This document shows positions 34,010-46,512 of a stretch of DNA of 64,000 bases, one piece after another. The notes under the pieces are model-generated. The model ran no database searches. It was given only the letters and a program-made list of their open reading frames with translations, and was not told where the DNA came from. The DNA is from Symbiodinium natans. Taxonomy: Eukaryota > Sar > Dinophyceae > Suessiales > Symbiodiniaceae. Each line of letters starts with the position of its first letter. Positions within the stretch are counted from its first letter, which is position 1. Where the stretch lies: positions 248,372-312,371 of the forward strand of contig CAJNDS010002338.1 in the NCBI GenBank assembly GCA_905221605.1, in the 5' to 3' direction. The translations under genes were made by a program, and so were the position numbers.

Positions 34010-35784
34010 ACACACTTACTTTTGGTACTGTTTGCTGTCGCCGCCATGGTTCCCATGCTCCCTAGCTAGCAAATTTGCCCTCTTTTCGTGTCAAGTGCCC
34101 GCTTGTCTTCTTAACCAGAATTGCAAAGCTAAAAGGAACAGAAATGATATTGAAACGTCTCTTCTGGGCTTCCAGCGGCTCGTCAGGCCTCGGACAGCAA
34201 GGCTCCAGCACTGTGTCTTCAGGGATTGAGGCAATGTTCTTGTCAAGGGTCTTTGGGGATCAGGAGGCTGGCAAAAGAACTCATCTGAGGGCCATCAAAG
34301 CCAGCTTCAAAGACTCAGGGAGTGAGGGAATATTGGCATTTGCAGTCCTTGGAATCAAAAAGAAAAGGGAACTTCAACTACCGACAAGTTTAGGGATCAG
34401 TGGCAGACGTAAGTTCAGTGATAAGTTATAAAGGACGGACATTTCAGACCAGGAACTGGTACGAAGTCTTTTTGCTGGCCCCTTACCCTGCTGGCATGGA
34501 TTTCAGGCTTAGTCGTCACTGGATACCAATGTCAAGGTGCTGCTTCGCAGCATCGGGAGCACGCGCGACATTCGCAGCGGCCTTCGGCAGAATTGTTTGT
34601 GGAGTCCAGGCAGGTGCTGGAGCTAACCGTTCAAAGTGAGGGAGAACTTCCTTTTCAGTCCAAAATCTCCAAGTGGGTGTGGTCTCAGCAACATCAAAAC
34701 CACGCGACCCTCGCCCTCGCGCCGGCCTTCTGTTTGTACTCGTCGCTGTGCTTGTCCTGGCGACACCATCCGACACCATCCGACACCATCCGACACCATC
34801 CGACACCATCCGACACCATCCGACACCATCCGACACCATCCGACACCATCCGTCCCGGTTCCCGAAAGCCTCCCCACGTTTAAAAGGTCCTGCACGAGTA
34901 CCTACACAGTATACCTCTTCTCTTCAAGCCGGGCCTGCTGCTCCTGCTGGATTTTCAGCAGGAAGGTCATCTTGGCAGCAGCGGACAGGGGCCTGTCAAG
35001 TGGGGCTACTTTTGACGTGGGTTCTGAATGTTCTGACTCTGTTGAAATTAGCCATAACGGTCGCAACCCACCGCTGAATGGAAGCAAACGACGCATACTC
35101 AAGCAAACCCCAGGACAAACTTGACGGAACGATATTCCCAGAAACTTGCGAACATGCTAGATGTGTCCCGTGCACCACCCACAATACACAATCGAGCCTC
35201 CAGTCATGAGCATTGACCATGTGGAGCGTGTGCCTGGGCTGTTCCTTCTTCACCCCCCCTCCCCCATCCGCTTCGCGGTTGTGAATGAGTTGGGGTGCTT
35301 GAACCCTCCTCTCCAAAGACGAACCTAAGCATAGTTGCTGGTGTTAACCCAACATGTACTCATAATTCAAAAGTTCGTAACACAAAAAGCCGCACAGTCC
35401 AAGAGGCCCCAGACGCCCGAGGAGGCGATGACGGAGACGCTTCTCCGCAACAAGGGCCTTGAGCGCAGGGCTAGGGATCGGATAGAGTTTTTCGTTTGGG
35501 GTTTCTCAGGTTCGGTGCATGTACTTTGAGGTGCTTGGCCGCTTAGGGGAAAGGGTAGGCTTAGGGTCTGTAAGATGTTGGACTGCCGAGTAAGAGTTCG
35601 ATAAGTAGCCGTCTCCCCACCTACCCCGAGCCCATAAACCCTTATCTACAGGATACGCACTTGTGCACAGCCCATCCCATAGGTGCGATAGGAGCCTACA
35701 TAAGGGGCGCCACTTTGGCATAGACCCCTACGCGGGCGATAGACCCCTTTCAGTTTTAGATAGGTCCCCATGCCTAAACACCGA
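34010..35784. other. Spacer between retroelement and telomere-like block
   Basis: Contains a 10-bp minisatellite (34762-34850). A minus-strand stretch near 34902-34965 reads FLLKIQQEQQARLEEK and could be a short coiled-coil exon, but no gene could be assembled around it. Near 35700-35760 the motif GACCCCTACGCGGGCGATAG is partly inverted at 38670-38710. Confidence 0.35.
34762..34850. repeat. 10-bp minisatellite (CGACACCATC)n
   Basis: Nine near-perfect units of CGACACCATC. Confidence 0.9.
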
Positions 35785-36917
35785 GGAGCCTAAACCCTAA
35801 ACCCTAAAAAAACCTTAAACCCCAAACCCTAAAAAGTACCTAAACCCTAACCTTAAACCCTAAACCCCAAACCCTAAAGAAACCCTAACCCCTACATCCT
35901 AAAACCCCTAAAGGCTAAACCCTGACTACCCCTAAGCGCTAAAAACCCCTAACCCCAGACCCTGAAAAGCCCTAAATCCTAAGCTCTAAGAAAACCCTAA
36001 AACCCTAAACCCAAAGAAAACCCTAAAAACCTAAAAACCCAAAAACCCTAAACCCTAAACCGGAGAAAAAAAAATCAGCGAGCCCTAAACCCAGAAAACC
36101 CTAAGCCCTAAAACCCCCCAAAAAAAACGCAAAACCTGAAACTGAAGACCCCTAACCCCTCAACCCTAAAAAGCCCTAAGCCCTGGACCCAAAAAAACGC
36201 CTGAACCCTAAAAAAACTTAAACCCTTAAACCCTAAAGTGCCCTACACCCTAAACCCTAAAGAAACCCTAACCCCCAAACCCTGAAACCCCTCAACCCTA
36301 AACCCGGAAAACCCCTGAGCCCTAAACCGAAGAATTGACTCTAAAAACCCCTAAACTCTAAACCCAAAAAACCCTAAATATCCATGAGCCCTAAAACCCC
36401 CTAAACCCCAAACCCCAAAAAAAACCTCAACCCTAAACCAAAACCCTAAACCCTAAAAAACCCTACTGTGAACCCTAAACCCGAACCACCCGCTGAACCC
36501 TAAAAACCCTAAAAACCCTAAAAACCCTAAAAACCCTAAAAACCCTAAAAACCCTAAAAACCCTAAAAACCCTAAAAACCCAAAAACCCAAAAACCCTGA
36601 GCCCTAAACCCGAAGAACCCTGAACTCTAAAAACCCCGAAACCCGAAAACCTTAAAAATCCCTAAGCCTAAGCCCCAAACCTTAAAAAAACTAAACCCTA
36701 AACCCTAAAACCCCTAAACCCCAAAAACCCCCGAACCCCAAACCCCAAAAACCCCTCTGCAAACCCTAAACCCGAAACACTCCCTAAACCCTAAACCCTG
36801 AAAACCCCTAAACCCTAAACCCTAAAGGCCCCCAAACCCAAACCCTAAACACCCCTAAACCCTAAATCCTAAACCCTACAAAACCCTAAGCCCTAAGCCC
36901 AAAACCCTAAAAGACCA
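35785..36917. repeat. Degenerate telomere-like (CCCTAAA)n block
   Basis: About 1.1 kb dominated by CCCTAAA and variants (CCCTAAAA, CCCTAAAAA, CCCCAAA, CCCTGAA). The 9-bp form CCCTAAAAA is regular at 36495-36580. TTTAGGG is the plant- and dinoflagellate-type telomere unit. Strong degeneration says this is an old interstitial or subtelomeric block and not a live chromosome end. Confidence 0.85.
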
Positions 36918-38410
36918 TACGAATCCCTTCCAAGCCCACCGCACGAGCATCGTGTTTGCAAATTGGGGGGGGGGGGGGGGTAGGGGATCAAAAAAAATAT
37001 TTGGTATCAAAAAATAATGTATTTCTAGGCGGATCAAAAAAAACGTATTTGGGATCAAACAATAATTTACTGAAGGCTTCGAAGGCTTGTTGCAAGCGGA
37101 GCGGAGGCTGTAAACGCTCAGAAATGCCGCATTTCTGGCCGTTCGCAAGCTCTAAATACCGAAAAAACACAGCATTCATGTGGGAACTACTGTTAATAGC
37201 AGCATTTCTGAGTTTCCAGAGAGGCTGCAGATACTGTATAAAGCAGCAGTTCTGCGCTTTCAGAGGCTGGACATACTGTACACTGCAGCATTTCTGAGTT
37301 TCCAGAGGCTGCAAATACTGTAAATAGCAGCATTTCTGCGCTTTCAGAGGCTGGACATACTGTAAATAGCAGCATTTCTGTGTTTTCCAGTGGTTGCAAA
37401 TCAATGCTGGCATCTTGGCATCAGAAGCTTCAAAAAAATGCGTATACTCTGAAGCAAGCCAGAAAGATTTGAAAAAGAGCGGGGGGTTGGGGCGGGGGGG
37501 CGCGCCCCCCCCATGCGCAAACAGAATTCTCGCATCATGGGTTTCGAAAGTGTGCTGAAGCACCTGGCACGACTTAAAATAAACGGGCGGTTAGGGGGGT
37601 GCAGGCTCGCATCAGAGGCGTCGAAAGACGCGTATACTTTGAAGCAAGCTGGCACGACTTCAATGAAGCAGGGGGTTGTTGGGGTGGGCCCCGCCCCCCA
37701 TTTGCAAACACAATGCTCGCATAATGGGTTTCGAAAAAATGCGTATGCTTTGAAGCAAGCTGGCACGACTTCTTCCTTGCTTCTTTTTTTGTTATTTCTT
37801 TCATTGTTCTTTCGTTCTTGCTTTCTTTCTTGATTTCTTGATTTATTCCTTCCTTCCTTCCTTCCTTCCTTCCTTCCTTCCTTCCTTCCTTCCTTCCTTC
37901 CTTCCTTCCTTCCTTGCTTCTTTGCTTCCTTGCTTCCTTGCTTTCTTGCTTCTTTGATTCCTTGCTTCCTTGTTTCCTTGCTTCCTTGCTTGCTTCCTTC
38001 CTTCCTGCCTTCCTTCCTTCCTTCCTTCCTTCCTTCCTTCCTTCCTTCCTTCCTTCCTTCCTTCCTTCCTTTCGTCCTTCCGCCCTTTCTTCTCTCCCTC
38101 CCTCCCTCCTTTTTCTCCCTCCCTCCCTCCGGTTCCCTCTCTCCAGCGGAAGAACCGAATGAATTATTTTTTGATCCTAAATAACTTTTTTCTTGATCCT
38201 AAATAAATTTTTCTTGATCCTAAATAAAAATTTTTTTTGATCCGCATCCCGGGGGGGGGTGGGGGGTGCGCGCCACCCCCCCCCCCTTGTTTTAGGCCGT
38301 GCAAGCTTGCTTCAAGACCATATTATGAATCCTCTTCAAACCCATCACGCGAGCATCGTGTGCGGGTCGCTGCACCGCCCCAACCCCCCGCTCTGCTTAA
38401 GCCGCCTTCA
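36918..38410. repeat. Compound inverted-repeat region
   Basis: The left side (36918-37075) has a G-run and then GGATCAAAAAAAATATTT-type motifs. The right side (38158-38245) has several inverted TTTTTTGATCC motifs. Between them lie about four units of a 55-bp repeat with GCAGCATTTCTG (37190-37400), three copies of the dispersed family with G- and C-runs (37430-37780), and two (TTCC)n tracts (37841-37915 and 38003-38070). A copy of the GCGAGCATCGTGT motif sits at each outer edge. No ORF is credible. Confidence 0.6.
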
Positions 38411-40809
38411 GGTTGTGTAAAAAAAAAGTGCGAATTAAGATGGATTTGAAAAAGTACCACTGAAGAACACTCGAACTATTCTGTGAGAAGCTAGACTGAG
38501 AAGGTCAACACATATACAATTCCAGAGGCGAGGTCCGTGCAATATAATGGTGTGCGCTTATTGAAGCACTGCCTGCCTTGAGGTTCTGGAGAATATGTAT
38601 GTAGAGAACAAAACCTCATTGCTATGCATTTAATTCGGGCTATTGTTTCTTAAGAATACAGGTTGACACGGCATAGGGGTCTACTCTTTTCGGGCTAGGG
38701 TCTATCGTCAGGGTAGGACCAGGAGGTGTCTATGGAAAGTGGACAGGGGTCTATGCGACATAGGGGAATACCACAGGTAGTGGTAAGGTCTATGCATAGG
38801 GTGTCTATAAAAAAAACCGGCAGGGTCTATGCATAGCATAGGGTTCTGACGGTTAGATGGAAGGCCCGCAGCATAAGTACTTATCGAGAAACGACAGGGT
38901 CGGTATAGGGGTCTATCGACGCCTATCATAGGGGGCTGCTTTTCGGACCTATCTTCGGACTGCCCAGCACAAACCCAAGCCCGAAAGCCCCGTGCACCCG
39001 AACCCTGGGGGTCACAGGCCCAGGATGCTTAGATTCACACAGAAATTAGAGTTTCGGCCAGGGACATTTTGTTTCGGGGGGCTCCGATCTGCTAAAGCCT
39101 CAGGCCTCCAACAGCGAAAGAATCTCAGAGTCGGGTCAAAAAAAACCCAGAAAGCTTGCTTTAACAAGCTGCGAACACCCCTGAAAAGTCGCACGCAAGA
39201 AACAAGCAAGCTCTCAGTCCTTGGTGCCCTCATAGAAATGATGTGGCGAATTCACCTCGCAGGGTGGGGTCAGCGATGCAAAGATGTGAAGACATGCTTC
39301 TGGCAACGCCACCCAAACCCATCTTCCATCGTGTGTCTGAGCCAGAAGTGTCTCGGGATTGAAAGCACGGTCCAACAAATTCGAGGCCTCGATGTCCGCA
39401 AAACGAAAAGCAAAAGCTCTCTTCCTGTTGACACCGCAAAGCTCACAGGGAGGTCTGTACGAGGCCCGCGTGTCCGTAGGTGCGTCAGTTCTTCCCATCC
39501 GCACCCGGCCTTTAAAAACACACACACACACACACACACACCAACTAGTAAACAACGAGACGGCGCTGTGGAAGGCGGGGGGGGCGACCTCGTACACGAT
39601 TCGTCGAGACGGATTGACCATGTCCTTCGCCACCACATCCAAGAGGTAGGGACCTCGACAGAACGGTGAGCCGTCATGTGCTGTTCGCGCTTTTGCAGTT
39701 GGGTCGGGGTGCGGTTGCGCCGAGTTTTTCAAAGCTTTCACTTCAGCTAGGCCGCGTCCATTTTAGCACCGTCAAGATCCGTGCGTAAGGCCCACCTCGA
39801 ACCCCAAGCCTAGCGAGGCGTTCTCAAGTGCCAAGGCCTGAACCCTAGAGGACCTAGAGCTGTTGAGACTTTAGGAGGACGTGCTCAGGAAGGCACCTGT
39901 CACGACTCCATTCTCATGCTCGATGCCCAGGTGGCCCAGACACCTGTCAACCCCATCTAACGGCGGATGTTTTTTGTAGAGAATCGCTGTTGCATCTGCA
40001 TGCAGGTGGCCCGAAGCTGCGGCCGACTCCGGCTAACCCCGTGGGCCACGGAGGGGAAGGCATGGTGAGGGCTGAGGGAGTCTTGCATGCGCCCGGGCAT
40101 CTTCAGCCACGCAGCGGTTTCCCGATCATGCTACCAAGGTGTACTGCGCCACCAAACTCCAATCGGCACTGCAGCTACGATCGGCGATTTCTTCCGGCGC
40201 GAAGCTACTCGCTGAGGCGGCAACGCGCTGACGTCGCGGTGCATCTCGGAGCTGAAGACATCCTGACGCTCTCAAGTTGCTAGCTCGGGGGATGCATGCA
40301 GGAGCACAAGAACTCATGACATCTCATCATCACCACGAATCACCACGAATCACCACGAATCACCACGAATCACCACGAATCACCACCATCATGCAAATAT
40401 CAGCACCATCATCATCATTAATTATATCACCAACCATCGTCAGCAGCTACACTGCGGCACCCCGGTGCAACAATGAAGACAATTTAGGGCTCTGCAGCTG
40501 CAGGACCAACCTTCCCCAACCCACATGGCTTCTCATGCAGACCAAGCAGCTCCAGTCGAGCTGCCAGGAGTCGTCGCAGCCTCGTGGTCTTGGTGCCGGG
40601 CTTCCGGATCGCGTTCGGAGCGAGCTATGAGTGTTGCTTTTTTGACAGGATCTAAACAGTCCAGCCCTTTCGCCACGATTGGTGGTGGCTTCAAGGGAGA
40701 AGCCAGTTTCCCGAATTCAGCGTCCGAGGGCGGGAACAAGAACCCTTAATCACTTCGAGCACTTCGTTTTGCAGCAATCGTGTGAACCCTTTCTGGCGGA
40801 AGCACGAAC
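38411..40809. other. Intergenic, repeat-bearing
   Basis: 38640-38950 repeats GGGGTCTAT/GCATAGGG motifs that also appear inverted near 35.7 kb. A short (CA)n lies at 39521-39541 and a 10-bp repeat at 40329-40386. A minus-strand open frame at 39214-39741 reads protein-like toward its end (VALPEACLHIFASLTPPCEV), but spans the CA tract and is not supported. Confidence 0.35.
40329..40386. repeat. 10-bp minisatellite (ATCACCACGA)n
   Basis: Five perfect units followed by CACCATCATCAT-type trinucleotides. Confidence 0.9.
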
Positions 40810-42444
40810 CTTGCGCAAGAGGGCGACAGAGAGCTCCTGGCGTTCGTCGCCTGCACAGTCAGAGTTCTGAGGGGTGGGTTAACAATCGAGCAGTCCAGGT
40901 CTCGCTGCCAAAAAAGGCAGCAATGAGCACTCGAATCGCATCTTCTGCGTGACCGCAAGCTGGAAATTCTGTCAGGCCGGCTGCATGCCTCTGGGACCAT
41001 CTGGTGCAACGGTTGTTGGCAGCACGACCTGCGGCGTCCGCGAAATGTGGAACAAGCGGGGAGTTCCATGAAAACAACAGCCGGGCTTACCGAGCCGTAC
41101 TTGTCGAAGTCCGTCTGGGCTCGCACCTGCAAAGAACAACTTGTTCGAAACCTCTTCGTGCAACTGCTGGTCCACTCTAGGATAATTTGCCAGAACCCAC
41201 GAAAACCCCGAAGACCGAAGCCCAAACCCACAGCCCACAGCCCACAGGCCACAGCTATGTAAGACCGCTCTAAGGGAAATGCTCCCCGGCCTTCTCCAGA
41301 TAGCGCACCACGAAAGGCGGCAGGGATGCCACGAGCGAGTGCTGCTCCTCGGGTCACGTCACAAAATCTTTGCGAGAGCCTTGAGGTCACTTGGCCTTCG
41401 AACAGGAGGCAACAACTGAGCATGCTGAGCCCTTTATGGGCCCCTGCCATTTCCTCTCTCAGTCTCCCCACTCTTTTCCACTCTTTTCATCTCCCTTCTC
41501 TTCACTCAATATACTCAATCTCCTTCCGCAAGGCCAGCTCGATGCAGGCGAGGGAACGGATGGGGAAGCCCCCCGTAAAGCCGGCCTTTCCGAGACTCCC
41601 ATTAAAATGGGTTGAGGGCTTAGCCACGTTTAGCCCAACTTTGTTCTCGTTCTCACCATCGACAGGAGCCCTTCCCAAAAGTCGCCCACCCCATTCGCTC
41701 GAGGTCACCCGGCAGCTCCCCGCCTGGACCTCCGCACAGCGCTTCAGGAAGGCGCGCCGGAGGGCGTCCCCTGGAGTAAAAACTGTAAAACAGCATCCCC
41801 AGCATCATTAGCTCCCCTCTAAAGCTGTGACCCTGTGGATCCGAATGTTAGGGCAGGTGTCGATGGTGTAAACGGGGCTATTGTAAGCAAGGCCGGGGCG
41901 CCCATGTAGTTCACCAGGAAGACCGGCGACACCATACAGCACAGCTCAGCATCTAACTCCTCTGCTGTGTTTTTGGTCGTTCTCTCAAGGATTCTCAGAA
42001 TTCTCAAGATTCTCCACATTCTCACGATATTCTCAGAAATTCTCAGGATTCTCAGGATTCTCAGCATTCGCAGTATTCTCGAATCTGTCCTCAATGCGGT
42101 GCTCGAAGTGTCGGTTGAAGTGTTCCACGAACTTTGGCTGAGACCGGCACCTTGTGATCGCGCGGATCAACATGTTGGTACAGCATTGCGCAGAGTGGGG
42201 CGGTCTCAAAAGATCCCCTCGTGAACTTCCCAACAAACACCCAAAAGGGTCTTTTTGAAAAACCGCGCGATGCCGGGCGGCTCCAGGGCTGCCAACGCGT
42301 TCGCCGTCTTCACGAGGAGCCTGGCGGCTGCGGCTGAGGTCAGATTCGGGGCTCCTTGATGCCCCACGTTACCAAAACGTGGTTTCTCCTGCACCGCTCG
42401 CAACTGCAAGCCCAAGCCAACAAAAACAGAGAGAAAGAGAGAGA

Positions 42445-42482
<38 letters not shown>

Positions 42483-43500
42483 CAGAGGGAGACAGAGAGA
42501 GACAGGGAGACAGCGTGACCCTAAACAAGCGGGCTAGACTGCCCAACCATAGAAGCTGCAGCTAGGGAGATTGGGGGTAGATTGGGGGTAGATTGGGGGT
42601 AGATTGGGGGTAGATTGGGAGTAGATTGGGGGTAGATTGGGGGTAGATTGGGGGTAGATTGGGGGTAGATTGGGGGTAGATTGGGGGTAGATTGGGGTAG
42701 ATTGGGGGTAGATTGGGGGTAGATTGGATTGGGGCCAGGTTCAGCCGCTGCTTCTCCCTCTCCTGCCAGACAGGAGCTCCTCCGCGAAGCGAATCTTGCT
42801 GAGCAGGTGCGCGACCGCCATGTCCACCTTGACGACAGCGCCCTACGACCCTGCTCAGTGAGAGGGGGGTGGCCTCAAAGGACCATAATGCCATAATCAC
42901 ACCGAACTCCACAACACTCCACGATACGCCTGAAACCATCCCAGTCATTTAAACGTAAAGAAACACCTTTCCATGCACTTCCCTCGGCCTCAAAAGTCAT
43001 CCCTCAGCCTGTGGAGATGGGGCCCGGGCATAGTTCCGCTCACGGAGGCGCCGGCGCGCCATGAGCCGCAGCAGCTGGCAAAGCTGCTCCTGCCCGGCCT
43101 CTCCGGAAAATTGAGGCAACAGTGGTCACATTTGGTGACATTTGGTGGCCTTCAATTTTGGACACACAAAATGTTCAGTTGTTGTGGGATTCTTGCTGTC
43201 AGCATCCTGCTTCTTCTTGCAGGATTTCGAAAGAGTTCTGCAGGAGTCCACGGCACTTGCTCTCCCCCACCCTTGCACCTGCTTGATGTAGTGCGGCACC
43301 TCCACACCAAACTCATGACGTCTTCAGTGGATTTGGGTTTCGGGAATTTCGGGCTGATTTCGGGATTCTGGGGTCTCATGGAAAGCAAGTCAGCCAATGC
43401 ATTTCAGAAGCGAGAAAGGGACACGGGCCACCTCACCGAGTAAGCGCATGTACAGCTCGTAGTCTTCGTAGCGGACCGAGCAAAAGAGCTTGAGAACCTT
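40810..43500 (-). CDS. Multi-exon gene of unknown function, helical protein
   Basis: Minus-strand reading finds a series of short protein-like blocks with splice signals. In order: VLKLFCSVRYEDYELYMRLL (43439-43500), FGVEVPHYIKQ (near 43300), EQLCQLLRLMARRRLRERNY (near 43070), VDMAVAHLLSKIRFAEELL (near 42800), ARLLVKTANALAALEPPGIA (near 42300), PKFVEHFNRHFEHRIEDRFE (near 42110), DAELCCMVSPVFLVNYMGAP (41894-41960), DALRRAFLKRCAEVQ (near 41750), EQHSLVASLPPFVVRYLEK (41291-41347), VRAQTDFDKYGS (41091-41126) and DERQELSVALLRK (40810-40850). The exon at 41291 has a GC donor, the one at 41091 a GT donor. The composition suggests an alpha-helical protein. I do not recognise it, and whether all blocks belong to one gene is not proven. 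Confidence 0.45.
42428..42512. repeat. (GA)n microsatellite
   Basis: GA repeats with scattered C, about 80 bp. It probably lies in an intron of the surrounding unknown gene. Confidence 0.85.
42569..42729. repeat. 11-bp G-rich minisatellite (GATTGGGGGTA)n
   Basis: About fourteen units with one short variant. Runs of five G every 11 bp could form G-quadruplexes on the plus strand. It falls between exon blocks of the unknown minus-strand gene, so it is likely intronic, with the C-rich strand transcribed. Confidence 0.9.
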
Positions 43501-43859
43501 CACGGCGTGAGGGCTTATGGTTTGGAGGCTTGGGCGACGAAGCCCGAAGCTCTGGCCGTGGTGGAGAGACAAGATGGTAGAGAGCCCACCAACACCACCC
43601 CTGCACGGCCCACCCACCGAACATCCCTGAACATTCGGCACACTGCCAAAGCCACGCCTCTAGGAGCTGCTGTAGGTTCAACTGGTCCGCCAGGTTCTTT
43701 GCCTCTCACGGGGCTTGGGGCCAACCACTACCACCCATAAACCTTGTTTCTCTGATGAAACGGAAAACCCTCCCCCCCGGACCCCCCGCCTGGGCAGCCA
43801 AGTGAAGCCACAGGGGGCCCGTGGCCTGCCGACCTTTTTCACGATCCCGGCTTTTCCTG

Positions 43860-46415
43860 ACAGTTGTAGGGGCTTTCGGCGCACTCGTGGGATTCAATAT
43901 GGCAGCGCAGATAGCAGAACATGCCAGTTATCGATCCGGAGCTGCAGCAACTCTTCAAAGTGGCGGGGTGAGCACACAAACGTTCCACGCCTCAGATCCT
44001 GGAAAAAGTCCCTGACATGTAGGGCAGCCTGGCTTTCCCAAATGCAGAATTGTTTGGGGGAGGGGGGAGGGGCGCATCCAGCCCGCTGCTACAGAGTCCT
44101 CAACATGTTCAGCAATCGCCGTGCAACGGCCATCGACGCCACCTACTCTTCACCTATTCACCTACTGGGTTGGACACGCTTCGTCCGGCCTCATCGAAAG
44201 AGCTCTTCCAACCTCCCGGGTTCTCGGCCTTTCCTCAGATCAAACCCAACAAAAGGAGTCACTACCTCTAGGACCAAGCTACTGGGCTCGATCGCTGTGC
44301 TGTGCCCAAATGATTCAATTCTTTTTCCTAGATTCTTAGATTAAGCATCAGCCCGGTGCGCCGTGCACATTTCCACTGCAAAGCTTGCCCAACGGTGGCT
44401 GATGGAACAGCTGCAGTGACCTCTAGAAAAGGCTCTCCTTGACCCTGGGAAAGCGCCGAAAGCGCGGGAATGCATGACTAATCATGGCCCATGCAGCGAC
44501 AGCTCTGGCCCCGTTAACTGCCCCTTTAGCGGCCCAACGGACATGGGTGGAATGGCCTTGGGCCGCCACCCATAATCCGCACATGAAAAAGGGCGAGGGA
44601 TTTTGAACCGGAATCTTAAGCTTCTAAAGCGTTAACCCCTCACCTGACCCTGAAGACGAAGTCGGACCTGCACCATCCTCAAGGCCGCCCGCAACAGCCC
44701 TGTACCCGATCGACCGCGCACCTGTCATGCACTGAGCCCTGCGCCACGAGCTGTTGTGGTGGCGATTGCCAAATCCTGCCGGCTTCCGCGTCGTTTCCAG
44801 CGTTCAGTGTTGCAGGACTTTGCGAATCAGCAATCTTTGATTGCGCAAGACAACCGGATTAAGCTTTCCTCTATCACCTCGGAGAAGCAGAGGTGCTCGG
44901 CATTTGCAAACAGCAACTTCCCACTGCAGGTTTTTGGCGCCGTGTCAGCACTCGAACTCTTCGGTACCGCAAAGACGTGGTAAAGACGTGGCGCTGTTTC
45001 GCTCGGGCACTTGGACCACTTCGTGCGTCCGCTCTCGCCGTACCATCTTCTCGAGGCCTGCTCACACCGTGCTCTCGCCTCGGTGGGCCCGCCTGGGGAG
45101 TTCTTGAAGACTCCCGAAACCACATTTTCCTCGACAGGCGCCGTACTTTCGGCTCCTAGGTCCCAGCAGGGGAGCGCAAGCTAAGGGGAATTCACAATTC
45201 CGAGGTCATCGCTTTTGATTGACTTCTGGGCTCACGAAATGCGGATGTCATAGTTTTTGGACGTCTGGGCTCGGGACATGCGAAACTGTCGTCGTGGTTT
45301 CGCGAAATGCGATACTGAGGACGTCCGGAAGTAGTGGGGCTCCATAGCCGACTCTTGTAGTACCAACGTAGAACACGGAGGACGTCCGGAACTTCAGCAA
45401 CTCCAAAGTTACTACCAACATAATACGTGCAGGAGACGGAGGACGTTCGGAGCTCCAGTGGCGAGTGGTCGACTTTGAATGTTCTTGGGGCGCTCTGATG
45501 CAGTTCTCTTTAGGTTCTTGGAGAGGGGTCTTTCGAAAGGTCTTTGGAGTGAATGCTTCTGGGCTTGCGGGAGTGCGGTGGTGGGGCAGCCCAAGAGCAG
45601 AGCGAGACAGAGTTGGGGTCGAAAGAAAGACTCTCTCTTTGCAAGAAACGTGGAGAACCGCAGAAGTCACCATGTCCTGCTCGGTGTACATGGCTTGGCG
45701 CCCCAGCGGTTGGGCCTTGGGCTCGGGACAGACTGCCGGCTCGCCGCGTCCCTTTTTTCCAGGCCTCGGCCCTCTCCTCAACCACCAGGACGGCCTGCCT
45801 CGGAGGAAAAGCGGTCTTTGAAGCTTCCAAGGTTCTTCGGGGATTGCTTCGGGTGTTCTTTTTGCAAAGCCCCAGACTTCTAGAATCTTCCAGACGTCTG
45901 AGGTGTTCTTTCAGGCTTTGTTGACGGCATTTGGAAACCATCCGTGGATGTTCTAAAACAGGTCTCGTGCTTGCTTAGGGTTTCGGGCTCGGGGGGTCTT
46001 TTAGGTTTCTCGACACAACATGGAAAGCGTAAACATTCCGAGCGAGCGCTCCAAAACCAGGGGGGCACCTTTCAGGGAAGCGCCCCGTCTGCGAAAATGG
46101 GAGAAAAGCTTCCAGAAGCGGATGGGTTTCGATCCCCTTCTGTGGCCGTGGCTCGCGGTCCCGGCGGCTGCTTGGGCGTCTGCGCTGCCCGGGCGGCAAC
46201 TGGAAGCAGCATCGCACATCAAGGGCACAAAGGGGTTTGGTTGGGGGTGGGGGAAAGGGGGCGGGGAGGGTGCAAACGATTTGTCCGAAGGTGGAGATGA
46301 TGAAGTTGCTAGGCGGTATATCTGAAGACAAAGCAGCAGACGTGGCACAAGCGTATTGCGTTACCCTAAAACCCTCGCGGGAGTCCTTTGCCTTTAAAAT
46401 GTCGCTGAAGCCTCC
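43860..46415 (-). other. Further minus-strand exon candidates, unassigned
   Basis: Protein-like blocks on the minus strand include [20 protein letters not shown] (46313-46415, acceptor GTGCAG), GKLLFANAEHLCFSE (near 44910), VASMAVARRLLNMLRTL (near 44130) and FEELLQLRIDNWHVLLSALP (near 43930). They may be upstream exons of the unknown gene at 40810-43500 or a separate gene. The first block has a faint resemblance to the N terminus of PEX11 peroxisomal proteins (GRxKxxRxxQY), too weak to name it. Confidence 0.25.
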
Positions 46416-46428
46416 CTGCACCCCGAGA

Positions 46429-46512
46429 GCGAGAGGGAGAGCGAGAGGGAGAGGGAGAGGGAGAGGGAGAGGGAGAGGGAGAGGGAGAGGGAGAGGGAGA
46501 GGGAGAGGAAGA
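46429..46512. repeat. 6-bp repeat (GGGAGA)n
   Basis: About fourteen units of GGGAGA/GAGAGG. Low-complexity frames through it are artefacts. Confidence 0.9.

Noticed and set aside
39214-39741. Minus-strand gene of 175 codons
   Set aside because: The frame crosses a CA microsatellite, has no motif, and only its last part looks protein-like.
42569-42729. CRISPR-like array
   Set aside because: Units are contiguous 11-mers without spacers, and the genome is eukaryotic.
44585-44645. tRNA-like sequence on the minus strand (GGTTCAAAATCC and a TTTAGAA loop)
   Set aside because: A 7-bp end pairing is possible, but the unit is only about 50 nt, lacks a D-arm and the T-stem does not pair. At most a decayed tRNA-derived repeat.
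46313-46415. PEX11 gene
   Set aside because: One exon-like block with partial similarity to the PEX11 N terminus; spacing is off by one residue and no second PEX11 landmark was found.
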